NCBI RefSeq assembly: GCF_000691525.1 | Contig: NZ_JMDW01000031.1 | Coordinates: 1-37,249, forward strand | Length of the DNA: 37,249 bases | Reading direction: 5' to 3' | DNA from: Mycolicibacterium neoaurum ATCC 25795 | Lineage (GTDB): Bacteria; Actinomycetota; Actinomycetes; Mycobacteriales; Mycobacteriaceae | Part shown: one piece after another, positions 1-7,485 of the stretch | Layout of the letters: every line of letters begins with the position of its first letter | How positions within the stretch are numbered: position 1 is the stretch's first letter | The notes under the pieces: model-generated | The model's database searches: none | Seen by the model: the letters and a program-made list of their open reading frames with translations, nothing else | What the model was told of the DNA's origin: nothing | Translations under genes and position numbers: made by a program

Positions 1-87
1 CGACGCCGGATTCGTCACGGGCGCGGTCTGCCCCGAGGTGCCTTCGAAGAAGGTGCCGTTGAGCCAGTGCTGAATGGTGGCCTGCAT
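1..87 (-). CDS. mmsA: Methylmalonate-semialdehyde dehydrogenase, N-terminal 29 codons only (partial)
   Basis: The complement of position 87 opens an ATG frame that runs off the left edge of the window. The 29 visible residues contain IQHWLNGTFFEGTSG and then TAPVTNPAS, the usual opening of actinobacterial CoA-acylating methylmalonate-semialdehyde dehydrogenases (aldehyde dehydrogenase superfamily; valine, inositol or beta-alanine catabolism). No catalytic residue lies in the visible part, so the assignment rests on the N-terminal signature and on the divergent PucR-type regulator, a common neighbour of mmsA. Another ALDH subfamily is possible. Confidence 0.7.
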   Translation of the reverse strand, partial: MQATIQHWLNGTFFEGTSGQTAPVTNPAS

Positions 88-185
88 CGCGATGCGCTCA
101 CTTTCCGTTGTGGGTGGTGAGTCAATTGTGGGACCCAGCGCACAGTCCGATCCGAACAAACTGTCTCCAATTTCGCCTAAGTAGT

Positions 186-191
186 TACAGT
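186..191 (+). promoter_or_regulatory. -10 element of a leaderless transcript for the PucR gene
   Basis: TACAGT fits the mycobacterial TAnnnT -10 box and ends 6 nt before ATG 198, so transcription would begin at or next to the start codon. No clear -35 box is seen. The 110-bp gap from 88 to 197 serves both divergent genes. Confidence 0.55.
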
Positions 192-197
192 GTGTAA

Positions 198-1829
198 ATG
201 GAGCTGACGGTTGCCGATGTCATCGGTCTACCGGTGCTGCAGCGCGGTGAACCCGAGGTGCTCAGCGCGCGCCGCTTCCGCGAGCCGATCCGCTGGGTGC
301 ACGTCAGCGATATCGCCGACCTGTCCGCCCTGGTGGAGGGCGGCGAGCTGGTGCTGACCACCGGTGCCGCCCTACGCGCCGACCCGCGGCGCTACCTGCA
401 CGGGATGGCCGCCGCCGGTGTGCTCGGCGTCGTCGTCGAACTCGGCGAGGCCGAACTGCCCCCCGATGCCGGGCGCTACGCCGAGGAGTTCGATCTGGCC
501 CTGGTCGCGCTACACCGCGAGGTGCGGTTCGTCGAGATCACCGAAGCGGTGCACCGGATGATCGTCACCGACCAGTTCGACCGGGTCGACTTCGACCGGC
601 GCGTGCACGAGACGTTCACCGACCTGAGCATGAAGCGCGCCTCCGTCGAGGGAATCGTCGACGCCGCGGCAGGCATGCTCGAGGAACCGGTCGTCCTCGA
701 GGATCTGGCGCATCGCGTGCTGGCGGTGGCCGGTGTCCCCGGCGGCGGGCCCACCGCTGAGTTGCTGCGGGACTGGGAGCAGCGATCCCGTCGCACGGCC
801 GAGGCCGAACACTGGACCACGACCGCGGTCGGTCCGCGCACCCAGGAATGGGGACGCCTGATCGTGCCGCGCCGATCCGCCGACGCGTCACGCACCCGGA
901 TGGTGCTCGAGCGCGCCGGGGTCGCGTTGGCGCTACACCGGATGATCGAGCGGGACCGCTCCGGGCTCACCCACCAAGCCCAGACCGGACTGATCGACGA
1001 TGTGCTGCGCAGCCGCATCACCGACGAGTCCGAGGTCGCCGCCCGGTCGCACGCGCTGGGCCTGCGGTCCTCCGCGCGGTACGTGCCGGCCGCGGTGCGC
1101 ATCGACCGGCTCGCCCCGGCCGTCGATCCCGTTGTCGGGCAACGGCACAACATCTCGCTGCTGGATACCGTCGTGCACGCGGTGAACGCCTCCGGGCATA
1201 CCGGACTGTTCTCCGTGCGGCGCGACGGTGAGATCTGGATGGTGTTGTCGCTGAGCGTCACCCAACCGGCGGATAGCGCGCTGAGCGCGCTGGGGGCCGA
1301 GCTGCGCCGTGAGATCCGCCGGGTCGAGGGCGTACCGGACAGCGCACTGGCAGTGGGTGATTCGGTCAATCGGGTGATCGATGCGATATACGGGATGGGG
1401 GAGGCCGCCCACATCGCCGAGGTCGCGCTGGCCATGAACGAGGCGCACCGTCCGTACTACCGCGCCGCCGACGTCCGGTTGCGCGGACTGATCGCACTGC
1501 TGCGCAGCGACCACCGCGTGCAGGCGTTCGCCGAGAGCGAGCTCAAGGCGCTGCTGGCCGGCGATCAGGCCAATATCGTTGTGCTCGACGAGTATCTGCG
1601 GTTGGCAGGTAACAAGGCAGCGGTGGCCGCGCGACTGCACATCAGCAGGCCCGCGCTGTACAAGAAGCTCGCCGCGATCGAGGCCGCCCTCGGTGTCGAC
1701 CTCGACGACGGCGAGTCACGAACCTCGCTGCACGTCGCGCTGATGGTGCTCGACGCCCAGCGCTTGCGCCGCCCCGTCGAGATCAGCACCGAACCGACCC
1801 ACGCCGAGATCGTCGATCCCTACACCTGA
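198..1829 (+). CDS. PucR-family transcriptional regulator
   Basis: A 543-residue protein. Residues 1-120 form a PucR N-terminal ligand-sensing domain (MELTVADVIGLPVLQRGEPE, then the WVHVSDIADLSALVEGGELVLTTG region). The middle resembles a GGDEF-like/CdaR segment. The C-terminus, about residues 455-500, is the PucR-type helix-turn-helix (AGNKAAVAARLHISRPALYKKL). PucR proteins regulate catabolic genes, often those next to them. Here the target is probably the divergent mmsA-type dehydrogenase at 1-87, which would link this regulator to branched-chain or beta-amino-acid breakdown; that is inference. The ATG start is supported by a TAnnnT box 6 nt upstream. Confidence 0.9.
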   Translation: MELTVADVIGLPVLQRGEPEVLSARRFREPIRWVHVSDIADLSALVEGGELVLTTGAALRADPRRYLHGMAAAGVLGVVVELGEAELPPDAGRYAEEFDLALVALHREVRFVEITEAVHRMIVTDQFDRVDFDRRVHETFTDLSMKRASVEGIVDAAAGMLEEPVVLEDLAHRVLAVAGVPGGGPTAELLRDWEQRSRRTAEAEHWTTTAVGPRTQEWGRLIVPRRSADASRTRMVLERAGVALALHRMIERDRSGLTHQAQTGLIDDVLRSRITDESEVAARSHALGLRSSARYVPAAVRIDRLAPAVDPVVGQRHNISLLDTVVHAVNASGHTGLFSVRRDGEIWMVLSLSVTQPADSALSALGAELRREIRRVEGVPDSALAVGDSVNRVIDAIYGMGEAAHIAEVALAMNEAHRPYYRAADVRLRGLIALLRSDHRVQAFAESELKALLAGDQANIVVLDEYLRLAGNKAAVAARLHISRPALYKKLAAIEAALGVDLDDGESRTSLHVALMVLDAQRLRRPVEISTEPTHAEIVDPYT

Positions 1830-1903
1830 TGACGGCCGCCCGATGACGGCAGACATACTGTGGCCGAGGATGTCGAACGGTTCGCCAGCAGAGGAGCACA
1901 GCC

Positions 1904-2713
1904 GTGTCGGATGACGATCTCGCGGACTTCGACCGCACCGAGTTCACCCATGACGGCAAGACCCGCACGGTGTTCCGTAAGGGCAGCGGTCCCGCGGTCA
2001 TCGTGATCGCCGAGATGCCGGGCATCACCCCCAAGGTCGCGGCGTTCGCGCGTCAGGTCGCCGAGCTGGGCTGCACCGCGGTGCTGCCCCACCTGTTCGG
2101 GGTGCCGGGCCGGGACCCCAACGCGAGCAAGCTCGCCGGGGTGAAGGCGCTGGCCACCTCGATGGTGCCGGCCTGCGTCAGCAAGGAGTTCACCACCTGG
2201 GCCACCGGCCGCACGTCGCCGGTCGTCGGCTGGTTGCGTGCGCTGGCCCGCGCCGAACACACCCGCTGTGGCGGTCCGGGGGTCGGAGCGGTGGGCATGT
2301 GCTTCACCGGCGGCTACGCGTTGGCGATGGCCACCGACGAGATCCTGCTCGCACCGGTGCTGTCCCAGCCGTCGATGCCCATAGCGCTGACCGCCGCACA
2401 GAAGAACTCCATCGACATCTCGCCCGCCGACCTGGAGATCGTCAAGGGTCGGTGCGCCCGGGGGCTGAAGGTGCTGGGCCTACGCTTCGATTCCGACACC
2501 ATGGTGCCGGCCGAACGGTTCGACTTCCTGCGTGAACAACTCGGCGACGGTTTCATCGCCGTGGAACTCAGCGGCTCGGACGCCAATCCCGACGCGATGA
2601 TGTCGGCCCATTCGGTGCTCACCGAGCATTTGATCGACGAGCCGGGAACCCCGACGCGGGCCGCGCTGGACCAGGTGCTCGACCTGTTCCGCAGCAGACT
2701 GCTGGCCGGCTGA
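1904..2713 (+). CDS. Dienelactone hydrolase family protein
   Basis: A 269-residue alpha/beta hydrolase. The nucleophile motif is GMCFTGG (131-137, Cys133), which is the Cys nucleophile of dienelactone hydrolases rather than Ser. Asp198 (RFDSDTMVP) and His236 (AHSVLTEH) are well placed to complete the triad. Start is GTG 1904 with GAGGAG (1891-1896) 7 nt upstream. The family hydrolyses cyclic esters and lactones, but no aromatic-degradation genes are nearby, so the substrate is unknown. The protein is cytosolic with no signal peptide. It is convergent with the GGDEF gene. Confidence 0.85.
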   Translation: MSDDDLADFDRTEFTHDGKTRTVFRKGSGPAVIVIAEMPGITPKVAAFARQVAELGCTAVLPHLFGVPGRDPNASKLAGVKALATSMVPACVSKEFTTWATGRTSPVVGWLRALARAEHTRCGGPGVGAVGMCFTGGYALAMATDEILLAPVLSQPSMPIALTAAQKNSIDISPADLEIVKGRCARGLKVLGLRFDSDTMVPAERFDFLREQLGDGFIAVELSGSDANPDAMMSAHSVLTEHLIDEPGTPTRAALDQVLDLFRSRLLAG

Positions 2714-2726
2714 ACCGGGCTGAGCG

Positions 2727-3854
2727 TCAGGCCGAGCGCTCGATCTCCGGGCGATCGTCGGGATCATCGCCGTCGGTGCTGGCCAACGCTGGTGACAACA
2801 GCAGCCGGAACTGGTTCCCGCCGGACTTGCGCGCCTCGTACATCGCCCCGGTACTGATGGTCAGCAACTCGTCGAGCACGTCATGGGAGGCTTGCTCGGT
2901 CAGCGGCTTGAGCGGCGTGCTGACGACACCGAGGCTGGCGGTCAACTGATACGGCGCCGACTTGATGGTGCCCAAGATCCGCTCGGCCAGCGGGGTCGGG
3001 TCGGGGGTGGTGAACACGTCGGCGACCAGATACTCCGCATCGCCCTGGTGACCGATCACCGCGTCGCCACGCACCGTCTCGCGAAGACGCTGTCCGATGG
3101 CGACCCGGGCACGGTTACCGCCCGTCTTGCCGGACATGGCGGTCAGCAGCGAAAAGCTGTCCAGATTCACCACGATCAGGATCAGGTACCGGTCGTCGTG
3201 GCGGCTGCGCGATCCGATCAGCGTCGCGACGCTGTCGTAGAACGCGTCGCGATTGAGCAGGCCGGTCAGCGGTTCGATCTCACCGTGCGGTTTCTCCGAT
3301 CCGATGAGCCGCAGGACCAATTCGCAGGCGAACACCATGAAGGCATTGATCAGCACCACGAACAAGACGCTGGCCACCGCCAGGCCGTAGTCGATCGACA
3401 CCAGCCGCCAGGCCAGCAGGATCAGGGTGGCCAACTGGACCACCCAGACCCCGATGAGCCATCTCCGCGAATGGAAGATGACGGCGTACCCGGTGGTCAC
3501 GGTGAACGCGACCGAGCCGAGCAGGCCGAGCACCGGATCGGGATCGGAGACGCACGTCGCGGCGATCAGCACGGTCCCGGCGACCAGACACACCTGGGAT
3601 TGCCACCTGGGTGGCCAGTCCGAGCGCGACCACATGAGCACCATCGCGGTGCACACCACCAAGAGCACGACCGCCAGGGCGAACCGGAAGGAATGTTGCA
3701 GACCCGAGCTCAACGCCGTCACCAGCACCGAGATGACACCCAGGGAGCCGATGAGCGCGGCGACGGCGCGCGAGGTCGCCACCTGAAGATCTCTGGCGGC
3801 CAGGTATGCGGTCAGCCAGTCATAATGATCGCGCTGGTCACGCCCGTGAAGCAT
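2727..3854 (-). CDS. Membrane protein with degenerate GGDEF domain
   Basis: 375 residues from ATG 3854. The N-terminal half has about six hydrophobic segments (a membrane sensor); the C-terminal half is a GGDEF domain, recognisable from PLTGLLNRDAFYDSV at its start. The signature loop reads GHQGDAEYLV, so GGDEF has become GDAEY: the second Gly and the metal-binding Asp are lost. Cyclase activity is therefore doubtful, and a GTP- or c-di-GMP-sensing role or a pseudo-enzyme is more likely. An upstream in-frame TTG (3869) is possible, but TACCGT (3860-3865, minus strand) lies 5 nt before ATG 3854, favouring a leaderless start there. Confidence 0.85.
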   Translation of the reverse strand: MLHGRDQRDHYDWLTAYLAARDLQVATSRAVAALIGSLGVISVLVTALSSGLQHSFRFALAVVLLVVCTAMVLMWSRSDWPPRWQSQVCLVAGTVLIAATCVSDPDPVLGLLGSVAFTVTTGYAVIFHSRRWLIGVWVVQLATLILLAWRLVSIDYGLAVASVLFVVLINAFMVFACELVLRLIGSEKPHGEIEPLTGLLNRDAFYDSVATLIGSRSRHDDRYLILIVVNLDSFSLLTAMSGKTGGNRARVAIGQRLRETVRGDAVIGHQGDAEYLVADVFTTPDPTPLAERILGTIKSAPYQLTASLGVVSTPLKPLTEQASHDVLDELLTISTGAMYEARKSGGNQFRLLLSPALASTDGDDPDDRPEIERSA

Positions 3855-3859
3855 AGCGA

Positions 3860-3865
3860 ACGGTA
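3860..3865 (-). promoter_or_regulatory. -10 element for the GGDEF gene
   Basis: On the minus strand this reads TACCGT, matching TAnnnT, 5 nt before ATG 3854. It shares a very short divergent region with the SDR promoter at 3883-3888. Confidence 0.45.
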
Positions 3866-3882
3866 CCAAAATTCAGCGCGGC

Positions 3883-3888
3883 TAACCT
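3883..3888 (+). promoter_or_regulatory. -10 element of leaderless SDR transcript
   Basis: TAACCT, 7 nt before ATG 3896, fits a leaderless mycobacterial promoter. The two divergent start codons are only 41 bp apart, leaving little room for long leaders. Confidence 0.55.
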
Positions 3889-3895
3889 GACGTCT

Positions 3896-4801
3896 ATGGC
3901 CTTCTCATGGAACCCTGCTCGGCTCGGCGATATGACCGGACAGACGGTGATGGTGACCGGAGCCACCAACGGTGTCGGACTGGCGACGGCGGCTGCTCTG
4001 GCCGGCGCCGGCGCACATGTGGTGATGGCGGTACGCAACACCGAATTGGGTGCTCGCCGCGCCGACGAGATCGGGGGCCGCACCACGGTGGTCCGGCTCG
4101 ACCTCGCCGACCTGTCGTCGGTGCGCGGCTTCCCGGCCCGCCTCGACGAGGCCGGGATCGGCGGCATCGACATCCTGATCAACAACGCGGGCGCGCTGTT
4201 CCAACACCGCACCGATACCGCGGACGGTTTCGAGGCGACTATCGCCACCAACCTGTTGGGCCCGTTCGCACTGACCAATCTTCTCCTCGACCGCGTGCGG
4301 TCGAGGATCATCAACGTCGGTTCCCAGGCGCACGAGTCGGCGACCCTGCGGCTGTCGGACATGCACCTGCGCACCAACAAGTGGACCGTGATGGGCGCTT
4401 ACGCGGCGTCCAAGTTGGCCGTCATGCTGTGGGGCCTCGAGCTCGACCGCCGGTTGCGGGAAGCCGGATCGCCGATCACCAGCCAGCTGACCCACCCGGG
4501 CTGGGTCGACTCCAATCTGCCTGCGCTGTCGGACACCCCGGTGATGAGGCTCGTGGCGCGCGGGGTGAAGCTGGTGGCCGGTCCGCTGGCCAACGACGCC
4601 GCGGCAGGCGCGGCGACCACGCTGTACTGCATCACCGAGCCGATCCCGCCGGGTAGCTATGTCGGAGTGGACGGCCGATTCGGTCTCAAGGGTGTGCCGG
4701 TGCTCATCGGCCGATCCGTACAGGCCTGTGATTACGCTGCCGCAGCGCGACTGGTGCAGTTTGCCGAGCAGGAGACGGGCACCACCCTCGCCATCCGTTA
4801 G
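3896..4801 (+). CDS. Short-chain dehydrogenase/reductase (SDR), retinol dehydrogenase-like
   Basis: A 301-residue classical SDR. It shows the dinucleotide-binding motif TGATNGVG (21-28), NNAG (96-99), catalytic Ser143 (NVGS) and Y169-AAS-K173. The layout matches the WWOX/retinol-dehydrogenase-like NADP-dependent oxidoreductases common in mycobacteria; the substrate cannot be read from sequence. The next gene, a GtrA-like protein, starts about 47 nt after the stop on the same strand and may be co-transcribed. Confidence 0.9.
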   Translation: MAFSWNPARLGDMTGQTVMVTGATNGVGLATAAALAGAGAHVVMAVRNTELGARRADEIGGRTTVVRLDLADLSSVRGFPARLDEAGIGGIDILINNAGALFQHRTDTADGFEATIATNLLGPFALTNLLLDRVRSRIINVGSQAHESATLRLSDMHLRTNKWTVMGAYAASKLAVMLWGLELDRRLREAGSPITSQLTHPGWVDSNLPALSDTPVMRLVARGVKLVAGPLANDAAAGAATTLYCITEPIPPGSYVGVDGRFGLKGVPVLIGRSVQACDYAAAARLVQFAEQETGTTLAIR

Positions 4802-4847
4802 TGCGCCGATAACGGCGCCGACACCTGCCGATGCCACAGTGGTGGCC

Positions 4848-5315
4848 GTGACGGCCGAAACGGTGCCAGACGGTCGGGCCGAACGTTTCCACCGGTTCTG
4901 CGCGGGAGTCGTCGCGCGGCTGCCGTGGGGGCTGAGTTCGGTTGTCGCGCCGACATTTCTGGGTTTCGCGTTGATCGCCGGATGTACGTTCAGCATCGAC
5001 ATGGCCCTGCTCACCCTGCTCTACAGCGGCATGGATGCGCCGCTACCGGTGGCGTTGACGATCGGCTATGTCTGTGCGTTCGCGCTGGCCTACATTCTCA
5101 ACCGCACGCTGAACTTCCGGTCCCACGCCACCGTCGGTCCACAGCTGGCGGTGTATGTCGCGGTGGTCGCGATCAACTACCTGTTGTTCATCGTCGCGCT
5201 GCCGACCTCGTTGGTCGCCGCGGGACTTCAGTATCACCTGGCCCGATTGGCGGCGGGCTGCTGCGAGGCGGCCTTCATGTACAGCGCGATGCGATGGGTG
5301 GTGTTTCGCCGCTGA
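4848..5315 (+). CDS. GtrA family membrane protein
   Basis: About 155 residues with four predicted membrane helices and the GtrA-type FLGFALIAGCTFSIDMALLTLL opening, then NRTLNFR in the loop between helices 2 and 3. GtrA proteins are thought to assist flipping or transfer of polyprenyl-linked sugars, and in mycobacteria they occur near cell-wall arabinogalactan genes. No glycosyltransferase is adjacent here. The start is uncertain: GTG at 4839, 4842 and 4848 are all in frame and none has a strong ribosome site; 4848 is chosen because it gives a compact N-terminus. Confidence 0.8.
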   Translation: MTAETVPDGRAERFHRFCAGVVARLPWGLSSVVAPTFLGFALIAGCTFSIDMALLTLLYSGMDAPLPVALTIGYVCAFALAYILNRTLNFRSHATVGPQLAVYVAVVAINYLLFIVALPTSLVAAGLQYHLARLAAGCCEAAFMYSAMRWVVFRR

Positions 5316-5336
5316 GATGGCGGTCCCGGGCGCAGA

Positions 5337-5753
5337 ATGAGCGCCATGACCCTGGGGCGTAGGCAGATGTTGGTCGGGAGCACGATGGCGGTCGGTGCGC
5401 TGGGCGCGGCTGCCGCGTGTGGATCCGGGGACACTCCCTCGGCCGCCCCGCAAGCGCCCAGCGAGTCGGCCGAGAACACCGAATTGGCCAAGACCGCCGA
5501 CGTACCGGTCGGATCGGCACTCGTCGTCGACGACGTCGTGCTGACCCAGGCGCAACCCGGTCAGATCCGGGGTTTCTCGACGGTGTGCCCGCATGCCGGA
5601 TGCGCGGTGTCCAAGGTGACCGGTGCGGAGTTGATCTGCCCTTGTCACGGAAGCAGTTTCGGTCTCGACGGTGCGGTGATCACGGGTCCGGCGCGCGGAC
5701 CGCTCACCCCGGTGGATGTCGTGGTACGCGGCGATTCGGTCGTCAGGGGGTGA
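5337..5753 (+). CDS. Rieske [2Fe-2S] protein, Tat-type lipoprotein
   Basis: 138 residues. The N-terminus has twin arginines (GRRQMLVG, residues 7-14), a hydrophobic stretch and a lipobox-like AAAAC ending at Cys28, so export by Tat and lipid anchoring are likely. A Ser/Ala/Pro linker leads to a small Rieske domain with cluster ligands C84-P-H86 and C101-P-C-H104; Cys89 and Cys103 are the pair that normally form a disulfide. The compact domain would be an extracytoplasmic electron carrier, but no partner oxidoreductase or cytochrome gene is adjacent. ATG 5346 (MTLGRR) is an equally good start. Confidence 0.88.
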   Translation: MSAMTLGRRQMLVGSTMAVGALGAAAACGSGDTPSAAPQAPSESAENTELAKTADVPVGSALVVDDVVLTQAQPGQIRGFSTVCPHAGCAVSKVTGAELICPCHGSSFGLDGAVITGPARGPLTPVDVVVRGDSVVRG

Positions 5754-5761
5754 AACGTCGT

Positions 5762-5767
5762 TACGAT
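5762..5767 (+). promoter_or_regulatory. -10 element for the Thr-rich membrane protein
   Basis: TACGAT (TAnnnT) lies 8 nt upstream of GTG 5776 and just past the Rieske stop codon, consistent with a leaderless start. Confidence 0.45.
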
Positions 5768-5775
5768 CAGCGCCT

Positions 5776-6210
5776 GTGACAGACGATGCGGGCGACCGGG
5801 GAGACGCCGAGGCTCCGGTTCCCTGGTACGAGGAGTCCTGGGCGATCGTAGGCGCCGGGGTGGCCGGCGTGCTGGCCATCGGCGTACTGATCTATGCGGT
5901 GCTGAACACCGCGGAGAGCTCGGTCGATCCCACCGGCGGGCCCCAGGTGTATCCGGACACAAGCGTGTCGCGCACCACCTCCTCGACCACGTCGCCGACT
6001 ACGACATCGCGGACGACGACCTCTCGGACCACCAGCACCACCACGACCACCACCGCGACCACCACCACGACCACGACCAGCACGACCGACGCGACCAGCA
6101 CGACCGACGAGACCAGCACGACCACCGCCGAGACGACCTCGGAGGAGAACCCGTTCTTCGTCGACCCCTTCCAGACGACGGCGACCACCACCACCACCGG
6201 CGAGGGGTAA
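5776..6210 (+). CDS. Single-pass membrane protein with Thr/Ser-rich extracytoplasmic tail
   Basis: 144 residues from GTG 5776 (VTDDAGDRGDAEAPVPWYEE). A short acidic cytoplasmic start is followed by one membrane helix (about residues 22-42, IVGAGVAGVLAIGVLIYAVL), then about 90 residues that are almost all Thr, Ser and acidic, ending in ENPFFVDPFQTT and a Thr run. The tail is encoded by ACC/ACG codons (about 5970-6200), a simple-sequence tract prone to slippage. Such tails in mycobacteria are typical O-mannosylation or cell-wall-spanning linkers. No enzyme domain is seen. The neighbouring Rieske and TerC genes do not reveal its role. Confidence 0.75.
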   Translation: MTDDAGDRGDAEAPVPWYEESWAIVGAGVAGVLAIGVLIYAVLNTAESSVDPTGGPQVYPDTSVSRTTSSTTSPTTTSRTTTSRTTSTTTTTTATTTTTTTSTTDATSTTDETSTTTAETTSEENPFFVDPFQTTATTTTTGEG

Positions 6211-6255
6211 CCGCGGGGGGTTCGATTAGCTCAGGAGGGGAACGTCTGACAGAAT

Positions 6256-6397
6256 CGGCCCCGAGGGGAGTACTCCTGCGCTGCGGTGTCGCCATCACGT
6301 CGCCCACATTCGGACGACCGGTGCCGCAGGCCCGCGTCATGTTGCGCAGGCGGAAGAGACCTCGGCCGTTTGATCGACGACCGGAGGTCTTGAATAG
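6256..6397 (+). ncRNA. yybP-ykoY manganese riboswitch upstream of terC-type gene
   Basis: The leader carries the hallmarks of the yybP-ykoY Mn2+ aptamer: GGGGAGTA (6265-6272) on the 5' side, a perfect 7-bp P2 (CCTGCGC 6275-6281 with GCGCAGG 6344-6350), a P3 (TGCGG 6282-6286 with CCGCA 6324-6328), a CATG-containing loop near 6338-6342, and GGAAGAGACC on the 3' side closing P1 (CCGAGG 6261-6266 with CCTCGG 6360-6365). The expression platform looks translational: the P1 3' strand AGACCTC (6357-6363) can instead pair with GAGGTCT (6384-6390), which contains the ribosome site of ATG 6398. Metal binding would hold P1 closed and free the ribosome site. Confidence 0.8.
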
Positions 6398-7396
6398 ATG
6401 AACGTGTCCACCCTCGAGTGGGGGATCACCCTCGCCGTCACACTGGGCGTCCTGCTCGTGGACATCCTCGTGTTCGGCCGCCGGCCGCATGAACCGTCCA
6501 CCCGGGAAACCTCGATCGCGCTGACGTTCTACGTCGGCCTCGCGATCGCCTTCGGCATCTGGACCTGGACGTTCCACGGCAGCCAGTACGGTGTCGAATT
6601 CTTCGCCGGATGGCTCACCGAGTACAGCCTCTCGGTGGACAACCTCTTCATCTTCTTGATCATCATGGCCAGCTTCAAGGTGCCGAGGATCTACCAGCAA
6701 CAAGCGTTGCTGGTCGGCATCATCCTGGCGTTGATCTTCCGCGGTATCTTCATCGCCCTCGGTGCGGTCGCCATCGAACAGTTCTCGTGGGTGTTCTACA
6801 TCTTCGGCGCGTTCCTCATCTACACCGCCATCAAGCTGGCCAAGGACACCGATCACGACGACGACGGTGAGAACGGCGTGGTGCGGTTCGCGCGCAACTA
6901 CCTGAACACGACCGACAAATGGCACGGGCTCAAGCTCACGGTCAAGGAGAACTCCAAGCGCGTCATCACCCCGATGTTCCTGGTGATCATCGCGCTCGGC
7001 ACCACCGACCTGCTGTTCGCGCTGGACTCGATCCCGGCCATCTACGGGCTGACCCAGGAGCCCTACCTGGTGTTCACCGCCAACGTGTTCGCGCTGATGG
7101 GTCTGCGCCAGCTGTACTTCCTGCTCGGCGATCTGCTCAAGCGGCTGGTCTACCTGTCCCAGGGGCTGTCGTTCATCCTCGGCTTCATCGGCGTGAAGCT
7201 GGTACTGCACGCCCTGCACGAGAACGAGCTGCCGTTCATCAATGGTGGCGAGCCCGTGCACGTGCCGACGATCCCGACGCTGGCCAGTCTCGGCGTCATC
7301 ATCGTCACGCTCGTCATCACCACCGTCGCCAGCCTGTACAAGACCAGGGTTGTCGACAAGAAGAACGACGAGCTCTCGGAGCAGAAAACGGATTAA
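6398..7396 (+). CDS. TerC family integral membrane protein (probable Mn2+ exporter)
   Basis: 332 residues with about nine membrane segments. The family signatures SLSVDNLFIF (about 75-84) and DLLFALDSIPAIYG (about 203-216) supply the conserved intramembrane Asp/Asn residues. TerC/Alx proteins export manganese, or supply it to exported enzymes. The riboswitch directly upstream, the classic regulator of TerC and MntP genes, makes Mn2+ efflux the most likely role, although the family name refers to tellurite. ATG 6398 has GGAGG (6383-6387) at 10 nt spacing. A long charged loop (KDTDHDDDGENG) lies mid-protein. Confidence 0.92.
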   Translation: MNVSTLEWGITLAVTLGVLLVDILVFGRRPHEPSTRETSIALTFYVGLAIAFGIWTWTFHGSQYGVEFFAGWLTEYSLSVDNLFIFLIIMASFKVPRIYQQQALLVGIILALIFRGIFIALGAVAIEQFSWVFYIFGAFLIYTAIKLAKDTDHDDDGENGVVRFARNYLNTTDKWHGLKLTVKENSKRVITPMFLVIIALGTTDLLFALDSIPAIYGLTQEPYLVFTANVFALMGLRQLYFLLGDLLKRLVYLSQGLSFILGFIGVKLVLHALHENELPFINGGEPVHVPTIPTLASLGVIIVTLVITTVASLYKTRVVDKKNDELSEQKTD

Positions 7397-7485
7397 GCCG
7401 TTCGGACGACCCGCGATCCGCCGCTCAGCAAACTTTCCCGGAGTAGCATCCGGCGAAACTGTTGTTCCGAGCGAGCGGAGCCGGG

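Noticed and set aside
2883..3890. 335-codon plus-strand frame
   Set aside because: Antisense to the GGDEF gene, with Gln/Asp/His/Arg-rich composition and no domain.
5892..6197. Val-rich minus-strand frame over the Thr tract
   Set aside because: Poly-Val is simply the complement of the ACC/ACG repeat; the plus-strand frame has a sensible membrane-protein layout.
5970..6200. Possible CRISPR-like or tandem repeat array
   Set aside because: The repetition is 3-6 bp codon-level Thr repeats with no spacers or constant repeat unit.
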